A stretch of 20,833 nucleotides of DNA, from the NCBI GenBank assembly GCA_003021915.1, contig PXOY01000005.1:1-20833 (forward strand), read 5' to 3'. Of this stretch, positions 1 to 7,857 are shown piece by piece. Under the pieces are notes generated by a model. The model was not told the origin of the DNA. It searched no databases and worked only from the letters and a program-made list of their open reading frames with translations. Position 1 is the first letter of the stretch. Every line of letters begins with the position of its first letter. The stretch is from Parcubacteria group bacterium SW_4_49_11 (GTDB lineage Bacteria; Patescibacteriota; Minisyncoccia; SW-4-49-11). Made by a program: the position numbers and the translations under genes.

Positions 1-1
1 G

Positions 2-919
2 GAGGAAGAGCTTCATCAAAGTGTAATCGGGCAGGAGGAAGCGGTTACGTCCGTATCCAATGCTATTCGACGCGCCCGCAGTGGGCTGAAGGATCCGCAA
101 CGTCCGATTGGAAGCTTCCTCTTTTTAGGGCCGACCGGTGTAGGAAAGACCGAACTCGCCAAGAGTTTGGCACGCTTTTTGTTTGACACGGAAGAAAACT
201 TTATCCGCATAGATATGTCCGAGTACATGGAACGACACGCGGTGTCTCGGCTGGTGGGCGCGCCGCCCGGGTATGTGGGATACGACGAAGGCGGCCAACT
301 CACCGAAAATGTCAGGCGCCACCCCTATAGCGTGATTCTTCTGGATGAGATCGAAAAAGCGCATGGAGACGTCTTTAACACCCTTCTTCAAGTCCTGGAT
401 GACGGCCGCCTCACGGACGGACAAGGTCGCACGGTTGATTTTCGTAACACCGTCATTATCATGACCTCCAACCTGGGCTCCGAGCATATCCTGGAAGAGA
501 GTAAGAGCGGAGCAATAGAGGAAATGCGGCGTAAAGTCAAGGAAGAAGTCTCCAATTTCTTCCGTCCCGAATTTCTCAATCGCCTTGATGATCTGATTGT
601 CTTCACGGCCCTTGATCAGGAGCAGATTAAAGAGATTGTGGATATTCAGCTGGGGGAACTCCAGACCCGTTTGAACGAACAGCGCATTACGCTTGCCGTC
701 GAGGAGGATCTGAAACAGTATCTCGCTGAGACAGGGTATGACCCGGTGATGGGAGCACGGCCGTTGAAGCGTTCGATTACCGAGCAGGTGGAGAACCCCC
801 TCTCGACGAAATTGATTTCAGGTGATATTCAGTCCGGACAGTATGTGGTTGCCACGTACCAGCCGGAAACGGGCGTCACGTTTGAGGTGCGTACTCCGGA
901 ACGTCCCGAGGAGGAGTAG
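2..919 (+). CDS. clpB: ClpB-type Hsp100 disaggregase, C-terminal part (5' end outside window)
   Basis: This is the second AAA+ module and C-terminal domain of a cytoplasmic Hsp100 unfoldase that rescues aggregated proteins with DnaK. The frame is open from base 2, so the gene starts upstream. About 305 residues are visible. In order they show the start of D2 (SVIGQEEAV), Walker [11 protein letters not shown], the pore loop GAPPGYVGY, Walker [11 protein letters not shown], sensor 1 TSNLGS, an arginine-finger region [12 protein letters not shown] and sensor 2 GARPLKR. The segment [19 protein letters not shown] and the short stretch after TSNLGS, which has no LGF/IGF-type ClpP-binding loop, favour ClpB over ClpC/ClpA. 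A ClpC-like protein remains possible because the N-terminal half and middle domain cannot be seen. The next gene starts 16 bp downstream on the same strand. Confidence 0.9.
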   Translation, partial: EEELHQSVIGQEEAVTSVSNAIRRARSGLKDPQRPIGSFLFLGPTGVGKTELAKSLARFLFDTEENFIRIDMSEYMERHAVSRLVGAPPGYVGYDEGGQLTENVRRHPYSVILLDEIEKAHGDVFNTLLQVLDDGRLTDGQGRTVDFRNTVIIMTSNLGSEHILEESKSGAIEEMRRKVKEEVSNFFRPEFLNRLDDLIVFTALDQEQIKEIVDIQLGELQTRLNEQRITLAVEEDLKQYLAETGYDPVMGARPLKRSITEQVENPLSTKLISGDIQSGQYVVATYQPETGVTFEVRTPERPEEE

Positions 920-935
920 CTAAGTAACGAAGTAC

Positions 936-1124
936 ATGATGCGAACAGTTGCCATTGCGTGTATGTCTTTCTTCCTTTCGGTTTTGATTGTGGGAGGAGG
1001 AGCCTTTCTGTGGGCTCGGAGTGCCGAATCGGGCGGACTGATGGATTCTCTTGATCGCTGGCGTGGGGGGAGAGGGACACCCCGGTTCGTTTTTAACGGA
1101 CACGTTAATGTTGGTGGAAATTGA
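936..1124 (+). pseudogene. N-terminal membrane anchor of the LCP protein, out of frame with the rest
   Basis: This short frame encodes MMRTVAIACMSFF followed by a hydrophobic stretch to about residue 27 (SVLIVGGGAFLW), the kind of signal anchor that precedes an LCP domain. The reading frame then runs out of register with the LCP catalytic domain, which continues one frame over from about 1042. Past 1050 this frame gives arginine/glycine-rich sequence unlike any LCP protein and stops at 1124. Read together, the two frames would give a normal anchor plus LCP domain if one base in about 1037-1044 were removed (for example reading Leu-Trp-Ile-Leu-Leu-Ile-Ala-Gly). I therefore treat this as the broken 5' part of the next gene, not as an independent protein. 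Confidence 0.6.
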
Positions 1125-2316
1125 TAATAAGAATGAGAGCATAAACTTCATCTCCATTCCGCGCGATCTGTTGGTATATACCGAAGACGGGTATTACCGT
1201 AAAATCAACTCCGTCTACACCACTGCGTATGATAAGCACCAGAACCAGCACCGCGCACTCGGGCGCCTGAAGCGGGAAGTGCAAGAGATCACCGGTCTCT
1301 CCATCAATCATTACGCGCGCGTCAATTTTCAAGGGTTTAAAGAGCTCATTAACACGCTGGGCGGCGTTACGGTCGATGTGAAAGAAACGATCAATGATCC
1401 GTATTATCCCGATGGCAACCGCGGATACGATCCCTTTTCCATCGAGAAAGGAGAGCATACCTTGCAAGGTGAGCGAGCCCTCAAGTACGCCCGCACGCGC
1501 TACACCTCTGACCAAGGTGATTTTGACCGCGCGCTGAGGCAGCAGCAAGTCCTGAAGCAAATTCGGCACAAACTTTCTGATCTCCATGGAGTTTGGGACG
1601 CGAATAAAATTCTTAATTTGGCGCGCACAGCGAAACAGAATCTCAAAACCGATCTTTCCTTGAATACGATACAACGCCTCTACAAGGTGTACAGTCAGAT
1701 GGACGGGTATGATACGAACTCGTTTGTGATTGGGCGGAATCCGGACCAAAGCGCGCTCAAGCAGGATAAACGTACGTTTGGAGGAGAGAGAGGCTTTGTG
1801 CTTGTTCCGCGGGCCGGAGAAGAAAATTACTGGGAAATTCACGAAAAGATTCAACACATGGATGCATTGAACGCGTACGAGCGTCGGCGAAGTGGGGTTA
1901 AGAACGAGCAAGCAACGGTGTCGATGTACTCGTCGTTATCCGAAGATGACACAGAGAAACTGCAGAGTCTGTTTGACTCCTATGGTATGAACGTCACACT
2001 TGAAGGAGATGTGCCGTCCCGGTTGAACACAAACGAGAATTATCTGTACGCCGCCTCCCAAAATACCAACCCCGTGCCGAATACGCGGGCGTATCTGAAA
2101 GAGCGCTTTGACATTTCTTCTGTACTCCAGAAACGAGAGAAAGAACAGAGCGAGAACGGAGATTCCGGCCCGGAGCTGGGGACGCTCGAACGACGGCAAC
2201 AGAATACGCGCAGTGTCAGCAGTGAATCCACGCGCACCCCGCGGGTGCCGTCAGCGCACGCACAAGGAACTGAGGAAATTATCCTATACATCAATCGTAA
2301 TCCGTTTCAGCGATGA
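1051..2316 (+). CDS. LytR-CpsA-Psr (LCP) family glycopolymer transferase, catalytic part
   Basis: LCP enzymes act outside the membrane and move undecaprenyl-linked glycopolymers onto peptidoglycan. Visible motifs are the first strand and acidic residue (AGVGGEG then FLTDTLML), the arginine signature ISIPRDLLV, the middle INHYARVNFQGFKELINTLGG and the lipid/phosphate site ALKYARTRYTSDQGDFDRAL. From about residue 285 a second domain (SMYSSLSEDDTEKLQSLF...) resembles the LytR C-terminal domain, followed by a low-complexity tail. The frame opens with TTG at 1051. In-frame codons before it go back only to 1042, after a TGA at 1039-1041. A product starting at 1051 would lack the membrane anchor, so the native gene probably begins at 936 and is frameshifted. 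The stop overlaps the pth start (ATGA). Confidence 0.85.
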   Translation: MIAGVGGEGHPGSFLTDTLMLVEIDNKNESINFISIPRDLLVYTEDGYYRKINSVYTTAYDKHQNQHRALGRLKREVQEITGLSINHYARVNFQGFKELINTLGGVTVDVKETINDPYYPDGNRGYDPFSIEKGEHTLQGERALKYARTRYTSDQGDFDRALRQQQVLKQIRHKLSDLHGVWDANKILNLARTAKQNLKTDLSLNTIQRLYKVYSQMDGYDTNSFVIGRNPDQSALKQDKRTFGGERGFVLVPRAGEENYWEIHEKIQHMDALNAYERRRSGVKNEQATVSMYSSLSEDDTEKLQSLFDSYGMNVTLEGDVPSRLNTNENYLYAASQNTNPVPNTRAYLKERFDISSVLQKREKEQSENGDSGPELGTLERRQQNTRSVSSESTRTPRVPSAHAQGTEEIILYINRNPFQR

Positions 2317-2825
2317 AAGAATTGATGATCGGTCTTGGCAATCCGGAAGACGTCTACAAGCACACGTATCATAACGCGGGGCGGTGGTGTGTCAATGTGC
2401 TTGCCGGAGAAGAGGAGTTTGAAACCCAGCGCGCAGCGCAGTGCGCGTTAGCCAAAAAACATGATATAATTTTGGCAAAATCCTTAGTTGCTATGAACAA
2501 GTCGGGACAAGCGGTCAAAAATGTGATAGCCTATACGAATGCCCCGCTTGAGGCCGTGACTATTCTTCATGATGATACCGATCTCACGTTAGGACAGGTG
2601 AAAATTCAGACGGGCCGAGGAAGCGGGGGGCACCACGGAGTGGATTCGGTGTTCGCGCATCTGGGGACAGAGAATATCAGGCGCGTGCGGTTGGGGGTCA
2701 GGCCCCCGCGATTTCAGGGCAAAAAAGCCGACGAATTTGTCTTGAAGCGCGTACGGGACGAAGACCACGAACGAATGCAAGCTATGTTTCAGCGTATCGA
2801 GGAAGAAATAGGAACGGATGTATGA
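2313..2825 (+). CDS. pth: Peptidyl-tRNA hydrolase
   Basis: Pth cleaves the ester bond of peptidyl-tRNAs released prematurely from the ribosome. The 170-residue product is slightly short for the family (usually about 185-195). It has the N-terminal GLGNP with Asn10, the catalytic base His20 in YHNAG, the MNKSG motif with Asn62, and Asp87 in HDDTDL. The tRNA-contact motif normally GGHNG reads GGHHG here, so the residue equivalent to E. coli Asn114 is His108. The tail after GVRPP continues with FQGKKADEFVLKR, as in other Pth proteins. The start ATG overlaps the LCP stop by 4 bp, which suggests translational coupling. No Shine-Dalgarno sequence is visible. The family call is secure. The effect of the Asn-to-His change is unknown. 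Confidence 0.93.
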   Translation: MKELMIGLGNPEDVYKHTYHNAGRWCVNVLAGEEEFETQRAAQCALAKKHDIILAKSLVAMNKSGQAVKNVIAYTNAPLEAVTILHDDTDLTLGQVKIQTGRGSGGHHGVDSVFAHLGTENIRRVRLGVRPPRFQGKKADEFVLKRVRDEDHERMQAMFQRIEEEIGTDV

Positions 2826-2853
2826 CATATCTCAGTTCAAAGCCTCAAATGCA

Positions 2854-2882
2854 TAGACAAAACGCTCGCTCCCTGGTATACT
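2854..2882 (+). promoter_or_regulatory. Sigma70-type promoter for the rmlB-galU-murJ run
   Basis: A -35 box TAGACA (2854-2859) and a -10 box TATACT (2877-2882) are separated by exactly 17 bp, in the only sizeable gap (91 bp) before rmlB. Transcription would start near 2889, leaving a leader of about 28 nt. The match is by eye to the consensus and no transcription data are available. Confidence 0.65.
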
Positions 2883-2916
2883 TCAAACATATTGCGAGCA
2901 ACAAACAGAAGACGGT

Positions 2917-3864
2917 ATGAAATTACTTGTGACGGGCGGAGCCGGATTTATGGGGTCATACTTTGTAAAGTATGTGCTCCGGCAAAAGCCAGAATGGGAA
3001 GTTATAACACTTGATAAGCTCACCTACGCGGGTGATACATCCAAATTGGATCAAGCACTCGAAGATCCGCGTCATACCTTCATAGAAGGAGACATTACAG
3101 ACGGACAGCATATGGAAGAGATTGTCTCCCACTACAGTGTTGATGTTATTGTCAATTTTGCGGCGGAGACGCACGTGGATAATTCTATCGAAGAAGCGGA
3201 CCCGTTCATTCGCACCAATATTACCGGGGTGCACACATTACTCGAAATCGCGAACAAATATGGTATTCGTATGCTTCAGATTAGCACGGATGAAGTGTAC
3301 GGTTCGATCGAAGAAGGGTATTCGGATGAACGGGCCGCTTTTCGTCCGAACAACCCTTACTCGGCCTCCAAAGCGAGTGCTGATTTATTATGTCGGGCGT
3401 ATTATCAGACGTATGGAGTGGATGTGGTTCGTACCCACTCCTGTAATATTTTTGGGCCGTATCAACACGAGGAAAAATTTATTCCGAAATGTGTCCGTCA
3501 TATTTTGAAGGGAGAACATCTCCAGTTACATGGCGATGGACTGAACGTACGAGAGTGGCTTTACGTGGAGGATCACGCCCGCGCGGTATTACTGGTTCTT
3601 GAAGAGAGTGAAGCGGGAGACGTATACAACATCGGCAGTTACGACGAGTTGACGAATCGCGAGATGGAGATTAAAATTTTGGAGCGTATGGGGAAAGACC
3701 CTTCTTGGATTCAGTATACCGAGGATCGTCAAGGCAACGACAGACGGTATGGCCTCGACAGCTCGAAAGTACGAGACCTCGGTTGGGAGCCGCAGATTTC
3801 CTTTGAGGAAGGGCTCACTCGAGCCGTAAACTGGTATGCCGAGCGATTGAATCCCAAAAGATAA
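2917..3864 (+). CDS. rmlB: dTDP-glucose 4,6-dehydratase
   Basis: This extended short-chain dehydrogenase converts dTDP-glucose to dTDP-4-keto-6-deoxyglucose, the branch point for dTDP-rhamnose and other deoxysugars. The NAD-binding glycine motif is TGGAGFMGSYF at residues 6-16. The active site shows STDEVYGS (Thr-Asp-Glu catalytic set) and YSASKAS (Tyr-x3-Lys). The substrate-side signatures NIFGPYQHEEKFIP and NVREWLYVEDHARA are typical of RmlB rather than of UDP-galactose epimerase. The length of 315 residues is normal. It follows the predicted promoter and lies 10 bp before galU. The partner genes rmlA, rmlC and rmlD are not in this window, so whether rhamnose itself is made cannot be decided here. 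Confidence 0.92.
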   Translation: MKLLVTGGAGFMGSYFVKYVLRQKPEWEVITLDKLTYAGDTSKLDQALEDPRHTFIEGDITDGQHMEEIVSHYSVDVIVNFAAETHVDNSIEEADPFIRTNITGVHTLLEIANKYGIRMLQISTDEVYGSIEEGYSDERAAFRPNNPYSASKASADLLCRAYYQTYGVDVVRTHSCNIFGPYQHEEKFIPKCVRHILKGEHLQLHGDGLNVREWLYVEDHARAVLLVLEESEAGDVYNIGSYDELTNREMEIKILERMGKDPSWIQYTEDRQGNDRRYGLDSSKVRDLGWEPQISFEEGLTRAVNWYAERLNPKR

Positions 3865-3874
3865 TCTCTACGTT

Positions 3875-4750
3875 ATGTCAAAGCAACCCATTCGCAAAGC
3901 CATTTTACCGGTCGCTGGTTTCGGAACTCGCTTTCTTCCCGCTACCAAAGCGCAACCCAAAGAAATGCTCCCGCTGGTGGATACGCCGGTTATTCAGTAT
4001 TTGGTGGAAGAAGCAGTCAATTCCGGTATTGAACAAATCATCTTTGTCACCGGACGAAGCAAGCGCGCCCTTGAAGATCATTTCGACTCCCATTACGAAC
4101 TCGAATGCTTGTTAGAAGACAAAGGAAAGCGTGAGGCCTTACAAGAAGTCCAGAGCCTTACGAATATGGCGGAGTTTTTCTATGTCCGGCAAAAACAGCC
4201 CCGCGGCAACGGAGACGCCATTCTGTCCGCCAAAAACCTCGTCGGCAATGAGCCGTGCGCTGTATTGTTCGGCGATGATTTGGTGAATGCCGAACCTCCC
4301 GCCCTCCAACAACTGATCAATGTCTACGAACAGTACGAGGATCCGGTAATTGCGCTCACCTCGGTCCCTCATCAACAGGTCTCCAAATACGGTATCGTAG
4401 AAGGAGAAACCGATGATAATACGCTCTTTAAACTACGAGACTTTAAAGAAAAACCGGACCCCACCGAGACTGATTCTTCGCAAGCAGTCATCGGCAAATA
4501 TGTCATCACGCCCGACTTTTTCGATAAACTCGAAGACATGAAAGGATCGATAGAGGGCGAGCTTGGTATGGATAATGCGGTGAACGCCCTTCTCGGGGAA
4601 CGAGATCTCTATGGTCTGGAAGTGGAAGGTACCCGCTACGACTGCGGAGACAAATTGGGATACATCCAAGCCACCATCGACTACGCTCTGAAGCACGAAA
4701 AAATCGGAGACGGCGTCAAGGACTATCTGAAATCTTTGAACCTGGACTAA
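3875..4750 (+). CDS. galU: UTP-glucose-1-phosphate uridylyltransferase
   Basis: GalU joins UTP and glucose-1-phosphate to give UDP-glucose, a donor for envelope polysaccharides and the precursor of UDP-glucuronate and UDP-galactose. The N-terminal nucleotide-binding signature is KAILPVAGFGTRFLPATKA, followed by PKEMLPLVDTPVIQYLVEEA. The metal/sugar site appears as FGDD (residues about 129-132) and the C-terminal substrate-binding part as GTRYDCGDKLGY. These features separate GalU from the dTDP-glucose enzyme RmlA, which starts GIILAGGxGTRL. At 291 residues it is of normal length. It sits 10 bp after rmlB and 18 bp before murJ, so the three genes are very probably one transcript serving cell-surface glycan supply. 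Confidence 0.94.
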   Translation: MSKQPIRKAILPVAGFGTRFLPATKAQPKEMLPLVDTPVIQYLVEEAVNSGIEQIIFVTGRSKRALEDHFDSHYELECLLEDKGKREALQEVQSLTNMAEFFYVRQKQPRGNGDAILSAKNLVGNEPCAVLFGDDLVNAEPPALQQLINVYEQYEDPVIALTSVPHQQVSKYGIVEGETDDNTLFKLRDFKEKPDPTETDSSQAVIGKYVITPDFFDKLEDMKGSIEGELGMDNAVNALLGERDLYGLEVEGTRYDCGDKLGYIQATIDYALKHEKIGDGVKDYLKSLNLD

Positions 4751-4757
4751 CCGGTCT

Positions 4758-4766
4758 GGAGAGGAT
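4758..4766 (+). promoter_or_regulatory. Shine-Dalgarno site of murJ
   Basis: GGAGAGGAT lies just before the ATG at 4769, with GGAG 7 nt from the start codon. It is the clearest ribosome-binding site in the window and stands out because nearly all neighbouring genes have none. Confidence 0.6.
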
Positions 4767-4768
4767 CT

Positions 4769-6337
4769 ATGTTCGGGACGCGACGCATCCAGGCTCAATT
4801 AGAGCGTTCGGTTCTTCTTACCAGCGGGCTGGTCGCGGGAGCCTTTATTTTAAGTAAACTGGTCGGCCTGGCCCGCCAACGTCTGTTAACCGCCACGTTT
4901 GGAAGCGGCGGCGTCCTGGACAGCTTCCTGTCCGCCTTTATCATCCCCGACTTGGTGTACAATATCTTTATTTTGGGGACCCTTTCCAGCGCGTTTATCC
5001 CCTTATTTAGTGAGCTCATTCATACGGAGCGAGCTTCTCGAGAAGATGCCAATCGGTTAGCTGACAACGTGTTCTTTATTACGGGTACCATCATGGGGAT
5101 CTTTGGTCTCATCATGCTCTTCGGGGCGCCGTATATCGCCCAGGTGGTGGGGCAGTCGTATACCGGCGAAAAGCTTACGGATACGATTACGCTCACGCGC
5201 ATCATGGCCTTTTCTCCCCTTATTTTTAGTCTGTCGACGGTGGTTACAAGCGTGCTTCAGGCGCATAACAAGTTTGTCGTTACGTCGCTTTCGGCGATTA
5301 TGTATCAGATCGGCATCATTATCGGTATTACCGTTCTGTATCCGAGCTGGGGAGTAGCCGGATTGGGGTACGGAGTGATTTTAGGGGCCTTACTGCATGT
5401 GGGGATTCAGCTTCCCTCACTCTACGCTCTGGGCTTTGGCATTCGGCCGCGCTTCCGGTTTCAAACCTCAGAACTGAAGCGCCTGTGGTCGTTGTATTGG
5501 CCGCGCATTTTAGTGCTTGATATTTCCTTGTTGACAGTACTGGTGGGAAAAATTATTGCTTCTCAAGAAGATGCGGGAGTAAGTATCTTCACCTTGGCGT
5601 ATGACGTAAATTCGCTGCCGTTGGGAATCATTTCCATCTCGTTGGTTACGGCCATGTTTCCGCACTTGAGCAAAGTATTCGCGCAAGGCAAACCGCAGGT
5701 GTTTATTGCCTATCTCATGAAAACCTTGGCCCGGATTTTGAGCATTCTAGTCCCTGTCGCAGGGCTCTTGATCATTCTGCGCGAGCCGGTAATTCACGTC
5801 ATTTTTGACACGAGTGAATTTGCTTCCTCTGAGGTGCGCGACCTGCTGTGGGTGTTAACCATTTTTGCTGTTTCTCTGCCGTTTCAAGGTCTTTTGCCGC
5901 TTTTCGCTCGCGGATTTTACGCGCAACAGAAGCCGAAGATTCCCATGGTGATTGGTGGAGTCAGTATGATCATCGCGATTGGGGCGAGCTGGTGGACCTA
6001 CCAAGCGTTCGGCCTGCGGGCCGTGGCGGTGGTGTTCTCGCTGGTCATGCTCTGCGCGGCGGTGGTGTACGGTGTATGGCTTTTGGCGTCTGTAAGCTAC
6101 GAACCGCAGACCCGGCACGGACGCTGGATTGGCACCATTCTTCTCTGGTCCGTGGTAACCTGGGGAATCGGATGGGGCTTAAATGAAGTGTGGTTGACGG
6201 TATTTGACGTGAGTGGGCAATTTGCCTTGTCTCTGGGGCAGGTCTTGGCGGTGGGCGGCCTTTCTACGTGTCTCTACGCTCTGGGAGCGTGGCAGTGGGG
6301 ATTGAGAGACGTGTTTCGGGAGTCGGAGGACGTGTGA
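4769..6337 (+). CDS. murJ: Lipid II flippase MurJ (MviN family)
   Basis: MurJ moves the peptidoglycan precursor lipid II across the cytoplasmic membrane. The 522-residue protein is almost entirely hydrophobic helices, consistent with the family's 14 membrane segments. The diagnostic N-terminus is GAFILSKLVGLARQRLLTATFG, with the conserved arginine pair, followed by LDSFLSAFIIPDLVYN and LSSAFIPLFSEL. Later segments include SLPLGIISISLVTAMFPHLS and RGFYAQQKPKIPM, which match the MviN core. The start at 4769 is supported by the Shine-Dalgarno site just upstream. The gene sits between galU and a glutaredoxin-like gene, within a run of envelope functions that ends with alr. A general MATE/MOP-superfamily polysaccharide exporter is the alternative, but the N-terminal motif favours MurJ. 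Confidence 0.93.
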   Translation: MFGTRRIQAQLERSVLLTSGLVAGAFILSKLVGLARQRLLTATFGSGGVLDSFLSAFIIPDLVYNIFILGTLSSAFIPLFSELIHTERASREDANRLADNVFFITGTIMGIFGLIMLFGAPYIAQVVGQSYTGEKLTDTITLTRIMAFSPLIFSLSTVVTSVLQAHNKFVVTSLSAIMYQIGIIIGITVLYPSWGVAGLGYGVILGALLHVGIQLPSLYALGFGIRPRFRFQTSELKRLWSLYWPRILVLDISLLTVLVGKIIASQEDAGVSIFTLAYDVNSLPLGIISISLVTAMFPHLSKVFAQGKPQVFIAYLMKTLARILSILVPVAGLLIILREPVIHVIFDTSEFASSEVRDLLWVLTIFAVSLPFQGLLPLFARGFYAQQKPKIPMVIGGVSMIIAIGASWWTYQAFGLRAVAVVFSLVMLCAAVVYGVWLLASVSYEPQTRHGRWIGTILLWSVVTWGIGWGLNEVWLTVFDVSGQFALSLGQVLAVGGLSTCLYALGAWQWGLRDVFRESEDV

Positions 6338-6343
6338 TACGAT
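6335..6343 (+). promoter_or_regulatory. Possible extended -10 box before the glutaredoxin-like gene
   Basis: TGATACGAT overlaps the murJ stop codon and has the TGn extension followed by TACGAT. No good -35 box is seen 16-18 bp upstream. It resembles the extended -10 boxes before dacA, parB and the GalT-like gene, but is weaker. Confidence 0.3.
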
Positions 6344-6368
6344 AATTGCAAGAGATAACCCTTAACCT

Positions 6369-6629
6369 ATGATTGAACTCTACCAAAAAGAAGAATGTCC
6401 GTTCAGCAAAAAGGTGCGTGAAAAACTTCAGGAACTGGAACTGGACTACGTCAATCGTATTTCGCGCCAGGGAACCAATCAACGCGAAATTATGGTCAAA
6501 CTCGGCGGAGAGACAAAGGTTCCCTTCCTCGTAGATCAGAGTAAGGGAGTCATGATGTACGAATCCGACGATATTGTAGATTACCTCGAGCAAGAATACG
6601 GTCAAGGTCAAAGCACAGAAGAATCGTAA
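6369..6629 (+). CDS. Glutaredoxin-like / GST N-terminal domain protein, CPFS motif
   Basis: This 86-residue protein consists of one thioredoxin-fold domain. Residues 1-9 form the first strand and the redox motif is Cys10-Pro-Phe-Ser13. It therefore carries one cysteine, as in monothiol glutaredoxins and many GST N-terminal domains. The cis-proline is Pro52 in KVPFLVD, and SDDIVDYLEQEY is the usual last helix. Such proteins reduce mixed disulfides or bind glutathione-like thiols or Fe-S clusters. The single-cysteine site makes a plain dithiol reductase unlikely. It lies 31 bp after murJ and 24 bp before the alr ATG, in the same direction. The thiol partner in this organism is unknown. Confidence 0.8.
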   Translation: MIELYQKEECPFSKKVREKLQELELDYVNRISRQGTNQREIMVKLGGETKVPFLVDQSKGVMMYESDDIVDYLEQEYGQGQSTEES

Positions 6630-6653
6630 TCGAAATTGCCGCCGCAAGGAAGT

Positions 6654-7784
6654 ATGGAGTTAGTGTGGATTGAGCTGTCGCGTGATGCGCTCGTACGTAA
6701 TGTAACGGTTCTCCAAGAACAGTTACCCGAAGGATGTGATCTTGCGCCGTGTGTTAAGGCGAATGCCTATGGGCACGGGGCACACGAAGTTGTCTCCTTC
6801 TTACAAGAACACGGAGTGAAATGGCTGTCGCTTAATTCGTTGCGAGAGCACGCGTCTCTTCAGGAAGCGGGCCTGAGCTCTCCGGCTTTGATTATGGGGT
6901 ACGTGCCCGCCGAAGAAACGCCTCGGTTGCTCCGTTTACAAGCACGCCCGTTTGTGTACGATTGGGAGCGAGTCCGAGCTATGTCACGCTACGCCGAAGA
7001 GCGTCAGAGCAAACTCCCTGTCCACGTTATGGTGGATACCGGTATGACCCGGCTCGGAGTGTTTCCGGAGGAGGCGCGTTCGTTTATCGAACAATTGCAC
7101 GAGCTTCCGGGAATTTATGTGGAGGGAATCGCCACGCACTTTGCCAATTCCGACGAGCGAGAGAATTCTTCGTATTTTTCTCAGCAATTACATACGTTTG
7201 AACAAGTTACTGCAGAGCTTGAGGTCCATGAGATATGCCCTCCCTATATACACTGTGCGAACAGCGCGGTGAGTTTGGTTCAAACTCTAAAGGTATCCCA
7301 AAAATTGGTCAGGCCAGGGCTGTCTCTCTTCGGAGAATATCCGAGTGAAGAGGTGAAAGCGAATTCTCAAAAACACGGAGACGCCCTTGATCCCGTACTC
7401 AGCCTCAAAACCCGTATTGTCTCTCTCAAATGGGTGGAGGCCGGAGCGTTTGTGGGGTATGATTGCACGTTTCAGACCGCACGGCGTTCTCGTATCGCCG
7501 TCTTACCCATGGGGTACGCGGACGGATTCGATCGGGGACTCACTAACTTGGGGACAGTGCTTGTACACGGACGTCGCGCGCCGGTGGTCGGACGGGTGTC
7601 TATGAATATGACCATGATCGATGTAACCGATATTGAAGACGTACACATAGAGGACGAGGTGACCGTGATTGGCAAAGAAGGAGAGGAACGTATTACGGCC
7701 GGAGAACTCGCGCGCCTGATAGAGACGAATCCGTACGAAATATTTGCGAGATTGCGGCCCTCTCTGCCGAAGTTTTGGAGATGA
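6654..7784 (+). CDS. alr: Alanine racemase
   Basis: This PLP enzyme interconverts L- and D-alanine for peptidoglycan stems. The barrel starts WIELSRDALVRNV. The PLP lysine is Lys35 in CVKANAYGHG, the second catalytic base is Tyr269 in VGYDCTF, and other signatures are HFANSD, CANSA, VRPGLSLFGEYP and VLPMGYADGFDR. The usual GRVSMDQ appears as GRVSMNMT. I start at ATG 6654, which has AAGGA just upstream (spacing short, about 3 nt) and gives 376 residues. A TTG at 6636 would add six residues and has no ribosome-binding site. It is the last gene of the run beginning at rmlB. A 73-bp gap containing a predicted promoter follows. Confidence 0.93.
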   Translation: MELVWIELSRDALVRNVTVLQEQLPEGCDLAPCVKANAYGHGAHEVVSFLQEHGVKWLSLNSLREHASLQEAGLSSPALIMGYVPAEETPRLLRLQARPFVYDWERVRAMSRYAEERQSKLPVHVMVDTGMTRLGVFPEEARSFIEQLHELPGIYVEGIATHFANSDERENSSYFSQQLHTFEQVTAELEVHEICPPYIHCANSAVSLVQTLKVSQKLVRPGLSLFGEYPSEEVKANSQKHGDALDPVLSLKTRIVSLKWVEAGAFVGYDCTFQTARRSRIAVLPMGYADGFDRGLTNLGTVLVHGRRAPVVGRVSMNMTMIDVTDIEDVHIEDEVTVIGKEGEERITAGELARLIETNPYEIFARLRPSLPKFWR

Positions 7785-7796
7785 ACCATTGAACTT

Positions 7797-7824
7797 TTGT
7801 TGCTCCTCCCTGATTTGGTAGAAT
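7797..7824 (+). promoter_or_regulatory. Predicted promoter of the first pilin-propeller gene
   Basis: A -35 box TTGTTG (7797-7802) and a -10 box TAGAAT (7819-7824) are 16 bp apart, in the 73-bp gap after alr. CATAAT at 7826-7831 is an alternative -10. The leader would be about 25 nt. Confidence 0.45.
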
Positions 7825-7857
7825 GCATAATAGAGCAATAAAACAAATCTCATTGGT

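Noticed and set aside
1039-1041. TGA in the LCP frame read as glycine (code 25)
   Set aside because: Many genes here end in TGA at the expected family length, and the frame upstream of this TGA is not coding.
1105-1911. 268-codon minus-strand frame opposite the LCP gene
   Set aside because: The plus frame shows clear LCP motifs, and the antisense frame has none.
2462-2470. TGATATAAT extended -10 box inside pth
   Set aside because: It lies within conserved coding sequence, and no start codon of a gene in a plausible position follows it. It could be an internal promoter but the evidence is too thin.
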